This document shows positions 25,001 to 40,005 of a stretch of 64,000 nucleotides of DNA, in pieces. The position numbers were made by a program, and so were the translations under genes. The DNA comes from Trachythela sp. YZ-2020 (Eukaryota > Cnidaria > Anthozoa > Malacalcyonacea > Clavulariidae), in assembly GCA_016169945.1 (NCBI GenBank), contig JADLSH010000279.1, positions 2,046,001-2,110,000 of the forward strand, in the 5' to 3' direction. The notes below the pieces were generated by a model. It ran no database searches and had not been told where the DNA came from. It saw only the letters and a program-made list of their open reading frames with translations. Numbering within the stretch: position 1 is the first letter of the stretch; each line of letters opens with the position of its first letter.

Positions 25001-28000
25001 TGGAAGCGCGAGCATCATCTGCGTTTTGGATAATTTCCTTAAAAATCGCCACTCCTTCTTTATACTGCTGTAAGATGTTACGTAACCTCGTGGTCAGTGG
25101 CTCATACTGACCAGCTTCTTTGAATTTTATACCAACTGCTTTGGCTCCTGCGAGACAACTTGACAGAGGCGGAACTCGAAGGCGGCTAGCCAAATCATCA
25201 GGAATTGCTTTATGAATTAAATGAGACTGGATAGAGATCTCATGTTCAGAGACACCTCGTCTTAAGAATTCCCTATCACAGTAAGTACACTTGCTGCATG
25301 GTTCGAGTTGCAGCTGTCGGGAAGTCGTCTGGACTGGAATAAGAAGATTACACCGGCGTTCTTGAGATAGCTCGCCATCGCTTCTCACAATCCATTCTAA
25401 CACTGCACGGCATTGATCTAAGTCTTGCATCGCGTCCTCACGCGGTTGGTTCGGTTCACTATCATGCTTTGCCTTGATGTCCCACAGCATAACCAGCAGG
25501 TCATCAACTTTAAACTGAGGTTTTACTCCGAGGGATAGTAGAAAGACCTTCACTTTGAATAGTTCGTTTGGAAGACGGAACAAGTATGGATGAAGGTTGA
25601 TGCTTTTCGGAAAAGGTGATTCTAAAGCAACTTTCTCGGGTGAGGTAAAGCCACTTCCATGCCATATCCATTGGGTGAGACATTTGGATTGTAACAAATG
25701 CTGTACAGTATCTGTGGGTGCTTGGGAAAGATGTATGTATATACCCTTGATCATTTCTTCAAATTTCGCAAAGGACAACGGTGTTGTTGTTTGGTTTGTT
25801 TGGTTTGTCCAGGAGGCAACGGCCAAGCGTAGCTGTTCAATGACTTCTTCAAATACGTATTGTGTCTGAGGCATACCAAGCAGTTCTGAAAAAAAGAACA
25901 CACTTACTTTTTAGGTCCGGAACACCAGGCTGGTAACTAAAATATAGCCCCACGTTTGGCTGTTGACATAAACACCGAAAATGTCCTCTATGAATGTTTT
26001 TATGTTCTCATTCATTCAAAATGAGTCAAAAAATAATGTTAAACTGACATATTAATAGAAAACATAATATAAGATAAACCGCTCGTACTAAAAATATACG
26101 TGATTTTTGTCAGTTTTTCGGGTGCGTGCTTTTTTGAAGGTAGCCATGTTTTTGCCATGTTTTGATTAAGTAACACCACTAATCTCAAATATAGTTTGCA
26201 ACACTGGAATGTTAAGGGTCGAATTTAATTTTTCATGGAACAAAAATACTTCATTCAAACTCTCTCCTCCGAAGAGGTTTCTCTTCCGCCCACAAACACA
26301 CTCGTCAGCGATTCCTCATAAAAAATACGGAAAAACTCACGAAATTTACAAAAAGTTGGAAACCTCCGCGGAGGAGAGAGTCATTCATTGTCATGCAACG
26401 CAATATGTGTAATTCAGCGACGTGGAAGCGCTCTTCCACCTGAAAGACTGTTTCTTGCATGAAACAGGCATTAGTGGACATGCACCTTGAGGTAAGCGAA
26501 AACTATATATTTGCTCTATCTATACATATGATATCGAGCAGTACTCCTTGGAATTTCGTGAACCAAAACACACAGTATGTAAACCTTAAAATATATTTAC
26601 ACGAACATTCCTTGGATTTTCTTAAGTTTTCCAATGAACAAGCATATTTGAACAAACAATTTATATTTTCATATAAAGCATAGTGCCTCACTATACGTAC
26701 CTTGAACTTTACTTGAAATCAATTTCTCGTTGAAAACAGGTACTGTCGCACCAACCAGAAGTGCCAGCGAGTCAGGTTGGATGCTGCTCGGTTTACATAA
26801 GTTCGTTCCATCATACCACGGCATGAAATCAGGATAGTTTGTTGGACGATCATGCACTCTTGGTAACCATGGCAACTCACGTAGGACACTGCTCAACAGT
26901 CTTCCATCTTTAGTGTATTCTCGAAGTAACTGCGGTCGCTGGTTCATAAGCTCCACAAGAGCCATACCTCTGTCTAAACTTATCTCGGGCGTTCGGTCTA
27001 CAAGAAGCAAAACATCTTGAGCGATCAAGCTTTCTCTAAGTCGAACTTTCAGCTCACTTTTACGTCTTTGTATTGGCTCTGAAAACTCTTTTGTAGCAAA
27101 TGCCTCGTTTTTGCCGTCTAGCAGGCGCGTTAGAAGTTCGTCAGAATGATCAAACAATTGATTTGGTGCTATACGTTTGCCGCAAGCAGTCGGAATACAA
27201 GCCATTTGACGGATAAACGCAACGAATGAAGGCATTTCTTGATTAAGGATGTCCATTTTTTCCAAGATCCAAAGCATAAGCTTGTCTTTTTTGACGTCCC
27301 TGATCCCAGAGTTTAAGAAATTTTCTAAATGAATCATGATCAAACTTGCTGTGCTTTCGATTCTGACGCCAAGTTTCAGCAGCAAACGATAGCTTTCATC
27401 CTTTGATGAGGATAGGATCTTTGTTCGGTCAACAATTCGGATTTCTTCGGGTAATGACAAATTTCGTGGCGTAACAAGACACTGCTCGCCTTGCTTTGTC
27501 TCACAGGAAAGAAAATGGCGTCCGTCAACTGCTTCAAAGATTGGCAACGTACGAATGAATGATTTCTGGGCCAAATCAATGCGGTCTAGCCTCGACAAAA
27601 TGCAGCAAAGCTCGTGTTTGACTTCGTTTGATGCCACAGACAGTTGTTGAACGACTCTTTCTCTTGCAATAGAAAGAACGCTGAGAATACCAGACGGATT
27701 TGGTAGAGCAATATAGTGAAAGAGTTGATCATGCCTTAGATAGGAGGGTAATTTTTCTATCACAACACACCCCGACTTTATCAAAAGTTGACGGACGACG
27801 TCTGAAAGTGTTTCATTACACAGTGGGTGTTCACTGATGATGATGGTAGAATTCTGGCGAAGTCTAGCCATACACGAAGGTGGATTGATGGACACAGGAA
27901 TCAGCGGCATTCCTTCAAACTCGCTCAAGTTACTTGAATAGTTCTCATTGATCCACCTCCACACCAATTCTAACCAGGCCAAAGAAGGATGCCCCTGTGT

Positions 28001-31000
28001 ATGTGGATTCCACGACACGGTTTCCAGCTGTGGAAAATACTTGCAGGACCAACCATTAGGAAGGTTTTGCAAGAGTAGTTGCTTGATATCATTAGCGGTA
28101 GGGTGGTGCAACTGAGTGGCTTTGGAAGAACCAAGCTCGTGGAACTTCTGTTGTACTTGTAGAGGGAGGTTACGATATAGAAGACGATGTTTCATATTGG
28201 GTAAGAGATTGGTACTGTGCTTCTCGGACGGAATAAAGATCTTCTTAACGGATGGAACCGAGAACTTTATAAACTTGCAATTTTCTAATGGAAGAAGAGG
28301 AACGCCGTGGAGATTAGGAATACTTCTAGGTACATTCTGCAAAGCATACTCCAACACGAACAATCTATCTTGGAAAGCCATTGCCAGCTTGTGAAAATCG
28401 AAATTTGAGCGCAAGACGTTACACAAGAGTTCTGGGGTAACTTTCTGAAGGGTTCGCCATCCAGATATCTGATGAAATTGGTCGATAACTTGTATAACGT
28501 GTTGCGGTAGTGAAACAATTGCCTGGCCAGCACTCAGCAACGTGTTCAGGACAACTTGTTTGATTTCTTTTCTCATGTCTTTGGACTCGTCCAAGCGATC
28601 GATAATAGCTCCTCCAAGGCTGATCCAACGAGAAATTCCTCTGGGAGTAGTCAAGAATATGTCCTTTGCCAAGACTGTTCTAAAAAATGGCTGCAATATA
28701 CATTTCCAGTCTTGCCTGACACGACTGAGATCTGGCAGAGCGCTGTATACTAACTTGGCGAGCAACTCCGGTGGGAGATTGCTAGAACCCTCTCGCACCA
28801 TATTTATGATCAAGTTCGCATATACCTGACTTCCGACCTTACGCAAGAGAAGTTCATTCCACTGGGCTGTGTCGTCATTCTGACAATCAGGCCCAGGCCA
28901 TTTCAAAGCTCTTCTGTTGTCAGTCAATCCAAAGTAGCCATTCACTTGCACCGGCAGTCCCGTACGACAGTCGCCATCAGGGGGGAGTGGAAGAAAACAG
29001 AAAATTCTCCCAAGTGAAGACATGTTGTTGTTAATATCGATAGGAAATGCGATGCCGATCCAAGGTAACAACTTTAGATACCTGGCCAGCTCAATTAGCT
29101 TCTTCTCATTGGTGCCAACCTGATTCGCCAAGAACCATTCATTCCTTTCTGGAGGTTTTCCTGGACACTCTTTCTCGATCTCCAAACGGTAGAAGGTTGT
29201 TTTCACGGCAAAATCCCACTCGACCGTGATGTCCTGGATTAATTCTTGTCTCCTCTTCCTGACTTCACTCTTTGACTGCTGAGACACTCTGGCGGTATAG
29301 AGATGGGAAATTCTTCCTCGTTCTCGCTCGTACAAGCTGATTGAATCGACATTTTTCAAAAAGAGGAGGATCGCACTGGCCTCATTTTTTAATGAATCAA
29401 AAAGAGTATTGACCATTTCTCTCGTGTAGATCTTATTCGACAATTTTGATGCCTGAGTTCTCAAAGGAAAACGAAAGAGTGTTCCACTATAATAGTTTCC
29501 CCGATTAAGATTGCAGTCGAATATGTTGTGAAACGGCTCAAATTGGTCGAAGTTTTCATTCAGCAACGGGTCTTCAGTAGAAAACGCTTGGCCTGGTTCA
29601 CCACGAACAAAATATTTCTCATGTGGGTCTAGGAAAGCCACCGTGCTGCCACTCACAATACTTGGAAGGTCTAGACAACAGCATATCATGGGTTTAATTA
29701 AAATGTATAGACAAACTGCAAAGATAGTCAATTCACGGTTTATGCACAGACGAATTATCAGACGAAATATATTTTCTTTGGTCAAGTTCGTTTAGACGGA
29801 ATCATCCGTCTGTAGTGTAAATCGAAACAATATTAGAAATGTCGTCGTATTCCTGAATGTTATAACACGGAAACACGTTAATTTGAGGGTGTAAAATAGC
29901 ACTATAACTGTTAATTTGAGGGTGTAAAATAGCACTTTGTATTTAACACCATCACATGGTGTCAATTTAACACCTATGAAGGTGCCATCTTAACACCCTA
30001 AAATTTAACAGTGTTCACGCGAGGGGTGAGTGGGGCGTGCGAAAATGAGCACTGGTATGAGCAGAAAATACGAATATTTATTATATAAACATAAGTGTTA
30101 TATAGAGTTTTATGCCACTGAGAAAAATCGTATTTAAACACACGTAAAAAATACGATATTTTTACGTGTGAAAATATCATTTTTGCAAGCCAATCAAAAA
30201 CCTATTACTATACAGAATAGTACATGGTTGCTTGGAAATATGGAATTTATTTCTCGTGTTGAATAGAATATTGCTCACTCGTTCGCTACGCTCACTCGTG
30301 AGCAATATTCTCTTCAACACTCGAAATAAATTCCACATTTCCACGCAACATGTAATATTCTCTATATCATTCACATGCAGTCTTAATAAAGATTGTAATA
30401 TCATCACAGGAAACCAATACAATCATATACCTGTGATGTGATAGACAGAATTGAATCCAATTCCAAAGCGACCAACTTTCAATGGGTTATTTTCCTTGTT
30501 ACTTCTCATAAGACGCTGTAGTCCTTCCCAATCCTCGTCCGTAAACTCGGCGTTGTTGTAAAAGTACAGAGCCGGGCCTTGGAATAAAGCCAACCCGGGG
30601 GAAACCAGTGAAGCAGTGCCATATGACGTAGCATCAAATAACATCTTGACCTCGTTTGCCCCAGCATCATCTGCATTTTGAATTAATTCCTAATGAAATT
30701 GAAAAATTGAAAATAAACAAAATTAGAGTATTCATTGATGTAGACAATATTGTAATTTCTTTAATAATTCAAAACTCATGAAAAAAACATAAAGGAAATC
30801 ATGACTATATAAAAGAGTGATCATGCAAGCCTGTGGGGTCCAGTGTAGGTGTAGTATTCTAGTTCAGACACCAACAAGGTAGCCTGTTGTATCAATAAAA
30901 GATCCAAAAAACACTTCAACGTTTCTGGGGGAAGTTCTTCTATATTCAGAAGTTGACTGGTGAGGTATAGTGAACCATGGGTGACGAAAACCGACTACAT

Positions 31001-34000
31001 ATATATATAGCCATACAAAGCTGTAACTATATAGGGGGAGGTGTGGAGTGGGGAGCAGTCACTCATGGACCAGACAGAATGGTCATCTTTTGAAACATTT
31101 TGGTCCTAATATAAATCGTTCATCACTAATTTAAGATAAATTAGACAAATTTATATATAATATACAAAAATGAGTAAAAACAATTAAATATTGTATATGT
31201 TAGCAAATAGATATTGCACAGCCACACCCACATGATCACACCCACTTGTTGATGCTGCATACCCCAAAAATTTCAGGTTATACCACTTACAATATTCCAT
31301 AGCTAGCTGATTCTTTGGGCTTAACACTGACTTAATTACCACTGGCCAGAAATATATTTAGCTTAAAGCTAAGAATTCACAGGAAACTTACTTTTAATAT
31401 CTGCCCACCATCAGGATACCTCAGCAAAATATTCCTCAATAGATCTGTTAATGGTGGCCGTTCTTGACCAAATGATCTCCCTACAGAGACATTAAATAGT
31501 GTCTCACATAGTGTGTGACCCAATCACCCAAGAGGGAACCCATAACTACATGGTCTATGCACAATATCGTCTCAGCTGGATGAGGATATTAATTAGGGGA
31601 ATTTAGAATAATGGTGGATTTGGAATTTCAAAGTTGTGACAGGGCGTGTGTTATATGAGAGGTCTGCAAAAAAAGTGCAGGTTAATTAATGTAGTAAATT
31701 AAGGCCTAGTTCGACATCGAGTCAAACGTCAAACTAGAGCTTTCATTATCTTCTGAATGGAGCTTTTTTCAATCAGATGCATTTGTTTAATGGCACATGA
31801 TAACTAAATGCATTATAGGCGCAACTGTCTTTGTCAAACTTGAGATCTGTGTCGAACTTGATTAAAATCGTCAAACTTAATTGATTCAAATGTCACGCTT
31901 ATCACGTCCCAAACACTTCGAATTAGGTTCGGCACAATGAGAAGCGTAACGTTTGAACTAATAAGGCCTAAGAAATTCTAGCATGGATTTCTGCACATGC
32001 CCATGTGCCTGAAAATATTATTCATAATTAGGGAGCATTCATTTTTTAGCAGGGGGGAGGACCGGAGGAATCTAAGGGTGGGTCATTAAATTTTCACTTG
32101 CTCAAAAAGGAGGGTCACCGTGTTTTTATAATAACACTACAAATGGGGGGTCAGTGAATAATTATTTGCTTACTTTAGCAGTATCTAGCCGCAGGGGTAA
32201 ATTTTCATCAGGACCCTATGACATCATTATTTTGAAACAGTAGAAACTACTATATTTGCTCTACAGGGCATAAATTATATTAAGAAATGGTCATGGACAT
32301 TTGAGAGCTACTGTAGCATTACTTCTACGCTCAACATGACTGTCACAATAAGTGTATGATGGTCAAAGTGGCAATTGGTAGCTTTCGTGTTTCGAGTTGA
32401 CCATGGTTTACTTTCAGTCAGTATTTTGGCTATGCCTATGTAATGAAATCTATTTGATCTTCTAGATAAAGGAACTAGTATGCATTTGATTTAGCTGGGC
32501 AAATTATAATGGACAGACAGATTACAGTTCTAATTGCGCTATTGTATTGTCTCTTAAAATTGTTTGACATTTGTATTTGCTTTAAATCAATTGGTATATT
32601 TTTGCATAGTACCGAGGCAGTTATACTGGAAGGTAAATTATTTGAATTAGTTTAGATTTTCGGTCGAAAAAAATGTGCATGTCTCTCTTTAGTGAAAATT
32701 GATGGGATGAGGGAGAGGGGGGGGGGGGAGGGGGCTACAAAAAAGTCAATTATGGTCAAGGGGAGGGTTACCTTTTTAAGCAAACGTAATAGGGGGAGGC
32801 CAGTATATTTTCCTTGCCGCTTATAGTGATTCCTCTGGCCCTCCCCCCCTTCTAAAAAATGAATGGTCCCTTAGGTGCATGACTACTGACTACTTGATTG
32901 ATTTCAGGTCCACCACTAGGGTGTCAATTCGAAAGAGGGTGGGACAGGTGGAAAAATTTGTTTATTATACATTACTATATAGTTTACATGTATTGCCAGC
33001 TCTATTGTAGAATGGGTCACGATCGTGAAAATGGAAAAAACTATTGCACGGTCACGTGATCATAATCAACCAATTAAATGACGAGAATCTACTAGGCGTT
33101 TACACTTCCCTCAAAATGACGAGCCCAGTATGACAGAACCAACAGTTGAAGTCAGGCAGTCAGCAATTTTGTTGTTAATAAAATACAAACCCTGTCACTT
33201 TGAAACACCACAACATACTTTCATATGTCGATAAAAAGTTTGCAAAAATAGATATATACACCAAAATATTTAATACAGAAATTTTCAAGACAATTTCAAC
33301 GATGTTAGGAACAACACAAGTTTTAAGCTGCCTGTGCATTTATTTATTTTGACATTTTTCAAATATGATTTCGCTTGACAGCTTGTCTTTCAAAGGACAT
33401 GTCCCGCATAGCCCATACTATTGCCAGAATGTTATATTTACTAAAACTATCTAATTAAAATTGGATATCTTGAAACGCTGAATCGAACAGTGGTATTTTT
33501 GTCCTTGGAAGACCACTATATTATTGCAAAGCTTTCGATCCGTGAGGAAATACGTCCTCGATGTAAATCTGTCTAATGTCACCAAGTTGCCGAAAATAAT
33601 TCAAATAGTTCAAATAATTCAAAACGTATGTAGACAGGCGACGATTCTACCAATACACAAAGAAATTATGCTACGAATACTTTCTTGTATGCGGCGTTGC
33701 AAAATTCAAGGAAAGCTACAACAATATTTATACACAAACAAGACAAAAATATGTTCTGTTAGTAAATATCGCCCACTCCTAAAACGGCGACCATTTTGAC
33801 CTGAGCCTGCGGAAAGCGGTAAACTCCATGAACGTACGTAGGTCGTTTTCTTCTCGTTTTCTCTCGTTTTCACCTTTCGGGAAGTGTAATAATAATGGTC
33901 AACTCATGAAACTCATCTAATAACTTTATTATTATAAATCTCAAGTCTCATGGTTTTTACCCAAGAATCGAGATTGGTTGAAAAATATGCCATACGCACG

Positions 34001-34501
34001 CTAAATTTGTCAATTAACTCATTTTTCATGACAATATATTTTTATTGCATTACGTAGCTATTCCAGGAACTAGTAATGATATGCTTCCGGGAAAAAGATG
34101 AAAAATAAATTTCGTAAATAGCGTACGAAAAACTTAAAACTACTCGTTTCCTAGTAACAATTTAGTAAAATCACAGTCTGACAGTAAAGTACAATGCGCA
34201 TTTAACACCTTAAAGCCATATTATATAGTGTTATTTCGACAGCTCATGATAACAATTTTATATATTAAATAGACAGGTCATTTAATACGCTGAAAACGAA
34301 ACCAATTTTGTTTATCAAATTTCGAATGTTTAGCAAAATATTTTCCTGATTCTATTCTGTGAAACAATTATCTTTTCTTGGAATAAAGTAGGAACTCTTC
34401 AGAGTTGTAATTGCAACATTTTTTTCACTGGTAGAACAAATAATTTTGGTAGAACAGATACAATTGCTTAATTACCTTAATCGCTTACCTTTCACAGGCA
34501 T
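16061..34501 (-). CDS. Sacsin-like co-chaperone, copy 1 (frameshifted before HEPN)
   Basis: Coding exons, 5' to 3' on the minus strand: 34501-34489 (start MPVK), 31480-31392, 30689-30431, 29670-26701, 25885-17189 and 17074-16061. Phases fit and all junctions are GT-AG. The product is about 4346 aa if the shift is ignored; human sacsin is 4579 aa. It has three sacsin repeats, each with an HSP90-type ATPase signature: [11 protein letters not shown] with [12 protein letters not shown] (repeat 1), [12 protein letters not shown] near residue 1370, and [12 protein letters not shown] near 2380. A J domain with intact HPD ([12 protein letters not shown], about residue 4117) and a C-terminal HEPN domain (16468-16061, [18 protein letters not shown]) follow. 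No N-terminal ubiquitin-like domain was seen. Sacsins couple Hsp70 recruitment to an Hsp90-like ATPase in the cytosol (family knowledge). One extra base in the G run at 16668-16670 ends the J-domain frame at 16656, giving 4148 aa without HEPN. Confidence 0.92.
16656..16670 (-). other. Single-base frameshift between J domain and HEPN
   Basis: On the minus strand the J-domain frame reads ERLQRG, then RRT and a stop at 16658-16656. The HEPN frame, entered one base later, reads GGEPDYHPD and continues uninterrupted to the HEPN domain. Removing one G from GGG (16670-16668) would join them as [12 protein letters not shown]. The exon sum of 13042 nt is one more than a multiple of three, which confirms the surplus base. 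No intron fits. Confidence 0.85.
29877..30000. repeat. Short direct and inverted repeats in sacsin intron 3
   Basis: Two direct copies of GTTAATTTGAGGGTGTAAAA (starting about 29877 and 29908) are followed by inverted relatives such as TTAACACCCTAAAATTTAAC near 29990. It resembles a small foldback element with a partly duplicated arm. Confidence 0.6.
30139..30170. repeat. Palindrome CACACGTAAAAA / TTTTTACGTGTG
   Basis: A 32-base near-perfect palindrome lies in intron 3 of sacsin copy 1, centred on ATACGATAT. It could be a compact foldback repeat or one end of a larger element. Confidence 0.6.
30219..30351. mobile_element. Foldback element in sacsin intron 3
   Basis: The left arm starts ACATGGTTGCTTGGAAAT and the right arm ends ATTTCCACGCAACATGT. 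The interior pairs through GAATATTGCTCACTCG and CGTGAGCAATATTC. It is a MITE-like palindrome of about 130 bp, absent from the paralogous intron as far as can be seen. Confidence 0.6.
31699..31972. mobile_element. Terminal-inverted-repeat element, TTAAGGCCTAGTT type
   Basis: The left end is TTAAGGCCTAGTTCGAC and continues through GAGTCAAACGTC. The right end, reversed, reads CTTAGGCCTTATTAGTTCAAACG. The arms are imperfect. The TTAA at the left suggests a TTAA-targeting element, but the right flank does not match exactly. Confidence 0.5.
32031..32870. mobile_element. 840-bp non-autonomous element flanked by TTA
   Basis: The inverted ends are GGGAGCATTCATTTTTTAGC at the left and TAAAAAATGAATGGTCCC at the right. 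The arms continue inward through GGGGGGAGG and GGAGGAATC. The element is flanked by TTA at 32028-32030 and 32871-32873. A 3-bp TTA duplication would fit PIF/Harbinger elements. No transposase frame is present. Confidence 0.65.
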
Positions 34502-35435
34502 TTTCTGTTTATGCCATTTTCTACAGCATTTCCAAACATATATACTAACGTCTACAATACAAGAACTCGATGAAATACTCGTCTTGCAGCGACGGTCAAC
34601 AGATGTGCAACTAGACTGCTATAATTTTTGGGTGTGTTTGCGTATCGGAGACGAAAACATGTATGAACGTGTTTATTTTTGGTATTAATTTCATGTCCAG
34701 TAATCACGAATCCTACAATTATAACCCCACTTTTGATCAACGCCTTCTGGATAAATTATAGCTCTTGAATACTCTACCTATTTTATTTATTAATTCGCAC
34801 AAATAATATTTATTACGATTAACAATGATAAGATAAAAAATTATTTACAACAAGAAGGCTAGGGACCTACAGTGAAGGACTAGGGAGGGGTGGTCTTAAA
34901 AGAGAGGGAGGCTTAATAAAGTTCTATTTAAAAAGGGCGGCGTTTTAGACTGGAAGACCATATTTTAATTACCGTATTTTTTGCTCCACACCTAGCCATA
35001 AAGTTCTTTTTAAGGCATTTTGAAAAATCATACCCAACTTCAGACCAAAAAGTATAAAACTTACCCTATTAATTTCAGACCAAAATAAGTAAAAAAAAAC
35101 ATACCTTTCATGGTGGCACATATCTATATGGCGTATATACGGGAGTACCCCCACCACACGTCCACACCACCACCACCTCCTCCTGAGGGTATAGGGTTTG
35201 TCAATCGGTGCACGAAAAATAAGTGTGAATATTGTGCTTGCTGTATGCAATAAATGAAAAAGTCATCTTCATCGCAATCCTAACCCTAATCCTAACTCTA
35301 ATCCCTGTGACGGGATAATATTGGAAAGTACGTCACGATGTGACTTCATGGTGACAAACGTTACGGAGTCACCTTAAGATCTACAATTCTAATTGACCGA
35401 ACAACGATGCAAAGAGATTGGGAACTACAACAAAG
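34502..35435. promoter_or_regulatory. Divergent intergenic region, sacsin copy 1 / TMEM208
   Basis: About 930 bases separate the two start codons, which point away from each other, so promoters of both genes are expected here. Bases upstream of the sacsin start (34502 to about 34560) are similar to those upstream of the start of copy 2, consistent with shared 5' untranslated sequence. CCTAACCCTAATCCTAAC at about 35278-35300 is too short to call a telomeric repeat. Confidence 0.45.
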
Positions 35436-38451
<3,016 letters not shown>

Positions 38452-38814
38452 ATTAACTTAAACGGCACATTGACATTGTCGTTCGTAAAATTGTAAATTA
38501 ATCTTTTCAGAAGAAAGTTGTTGAACTGTAAAATTGTAAAATACATCCCTCCCGGGGGCATTTAATTTAATTATGTGTACCACTCTGTGGTGGTGGACGG
38601 AAAGCCTTAACAGGTTTTTGCAAAGGTTCCGAGAGTTAGTAAGTTAAGGCACTGTGGTTAAGGTTAGTGCCTAAGCGTTAGTTTTTGGTGAGGGACGAAA
38701 ACCGGAGTCGGGAAATCCCACGGGATTCTCGAAATCCCAAAAATCTGGTACACTTTTTGGAGCGATACATTCGGATTTAGTGTCCGAATATTATGAGAAT
38801 TTGGCGGGCATGAC

Positions 38815-39072
38815 CTGTCCGTAATACAGAGGTATCGATCTGTATTATAGAGGTGTCGATCCGTATTAGAGAGGTGTTGATCCGTATTATTATAGAGGTG
38901 TCGATCCGTATTAGAGAAGTGCTCGTATTATAGAGGTGTCGATCCGTATTAGAGAGGTGCTCGTATTATAGAGGTGTCGATCCGTATTAGAGAAGTGCTC
39001 GTATTAGGGAGGTGTCCATATGAAGTGTCGATATTAGAGAGGTATCCATATTATAGGTGCTCGTATTAAAGA
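38815..39072. repeat. Minisatellite, GAGGTGTCGATCCGTATTAG units
   Basis: Roughly seven imperfect repeats combine GAGGTGTCGATCCGTATTAG with GAGGTGCTCGTATTATA. Unit length varies between about 19 and 38 bases because half-units are dropped. The array lies 3' of TMEM208, between convergent genes, with no coding frame. Confidence 0.85.
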
Positions 39073-40005
39073 GGTTCGACCAGACACTGTTACAGACAAA
39101 CAATTAAACATTCACAAGAAATCATGGTGGTTCTACACTAAAATAAGTCTTTATACAAATTGGTTACTCGTAAGATTTTAAAGATTATTCTTATATTAAA
39201 TCAAATTATAAAAGCTTTCAAGCTAAGTATGACGCTTTCATAATATTGGATTCTTAGAACCTCAAAAGTGGTAAAAGTCAGAAAGGCCCGTTCAAACCAG
39301 TGCAACAGTGTTGGACGATGTTGGATAAAAACTTTGAATAAAGTCAAACGTGATCCAACATCTTTCAACATCAGCCAACATTACCAAACACTAATATTAA
39401 GACAAATTACAAGATGTTTTTTTCTGCATCTCACTCGATTGAAATTGATGTAGAAGGTTTAGATGGATGGATATTTCGAGTGAAATATTATATACAATAT
39501 AATATTTCACTCGAAATATCCATCCACCTAAACCTTCTACTAATATTAAGACAAACCTATCGATGTTACATCCAACAATATTACATTACAGTTGTACTGG
39601 TTTGTAAGTATACTATATACAAGTCTAGAGTAAGAGTAAGTGTCGACTCAACGGACTTGTTACACGTTGTTCCAACAACTTGTTATCGTCCTGCAAACTT
39701 GTTGACAAGTTGTGAGAGACAATCTTGTAGCAACTTGATAAAATCAAAGCATTGTTATAACTTTGACAAGCTTGACAATTTTTCCGAAAAGATGCAAAAC
39801 TTTCCTTCTAGAAACCATGCAACTCATTCGAACTTGTTATATGATACGAAGGTCAACCGTCCCATTCGAATGGACTACACCCTTGAAAGTTTGAATGTAC
39901 AGTATATATATATAAAGAGCTACATATCAGATATCTACTGTAAATCTATAAGCACAACAAGGCCTACTGTATATGGTACACGACTCATGAGATGAAAACT
40001 TCAAA
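39073..40005. other. Repeat-rich intergenic stretch
   Basis: It holds CAACATC/GATGTTGG-type short repeats (39295-39390), a perfect hairpin at 39450-39540, and a diverged member of the CAACAAGTTG family at about 39640-39740. The 193-codon frame at 39414-39995 runs across these repeats and is not credible as a gene. Confidence 0.6.
39450..39540. repeat. Near-perfect 91-bp hairpin
   Basis: The left arm is GTAGAAGGTTTAGATGGATG and continues ATATTTCGAGTGAAATATTA. The right arm is its reverse complement, with a short TATACAATA-like loop. It appears to be a foldback element. Confidence 0.8.

Larger units (their letters stand above)
31481..34488 (-). other. Intron 1 of sacsin copy 1, repeat-rich
   Basis: This 3 kb intron separates the tiny start exon from the second coding exon. 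It contains two terminal-inverted-repeat elements (31699-31972 and 32031-32870). The remaining sequence, including the frame at 33524-33799, has no recognisable protein similarity. Confidence 0.7.

Noticed and set aside
35278..35306. Interstitial telomere-like CCTAACCCTAATCCTAAC
   Set aside because: Only about four imperfect units; too short to distinguish from chance or simple-sequence noise.
39414..39995. 193-codon plus-strand open frame
   Set aside because: It runs through a 91-bp hairpin and CAACAAGTTG-type repeats, starts with a run of T, and has no recognisable protein composition.
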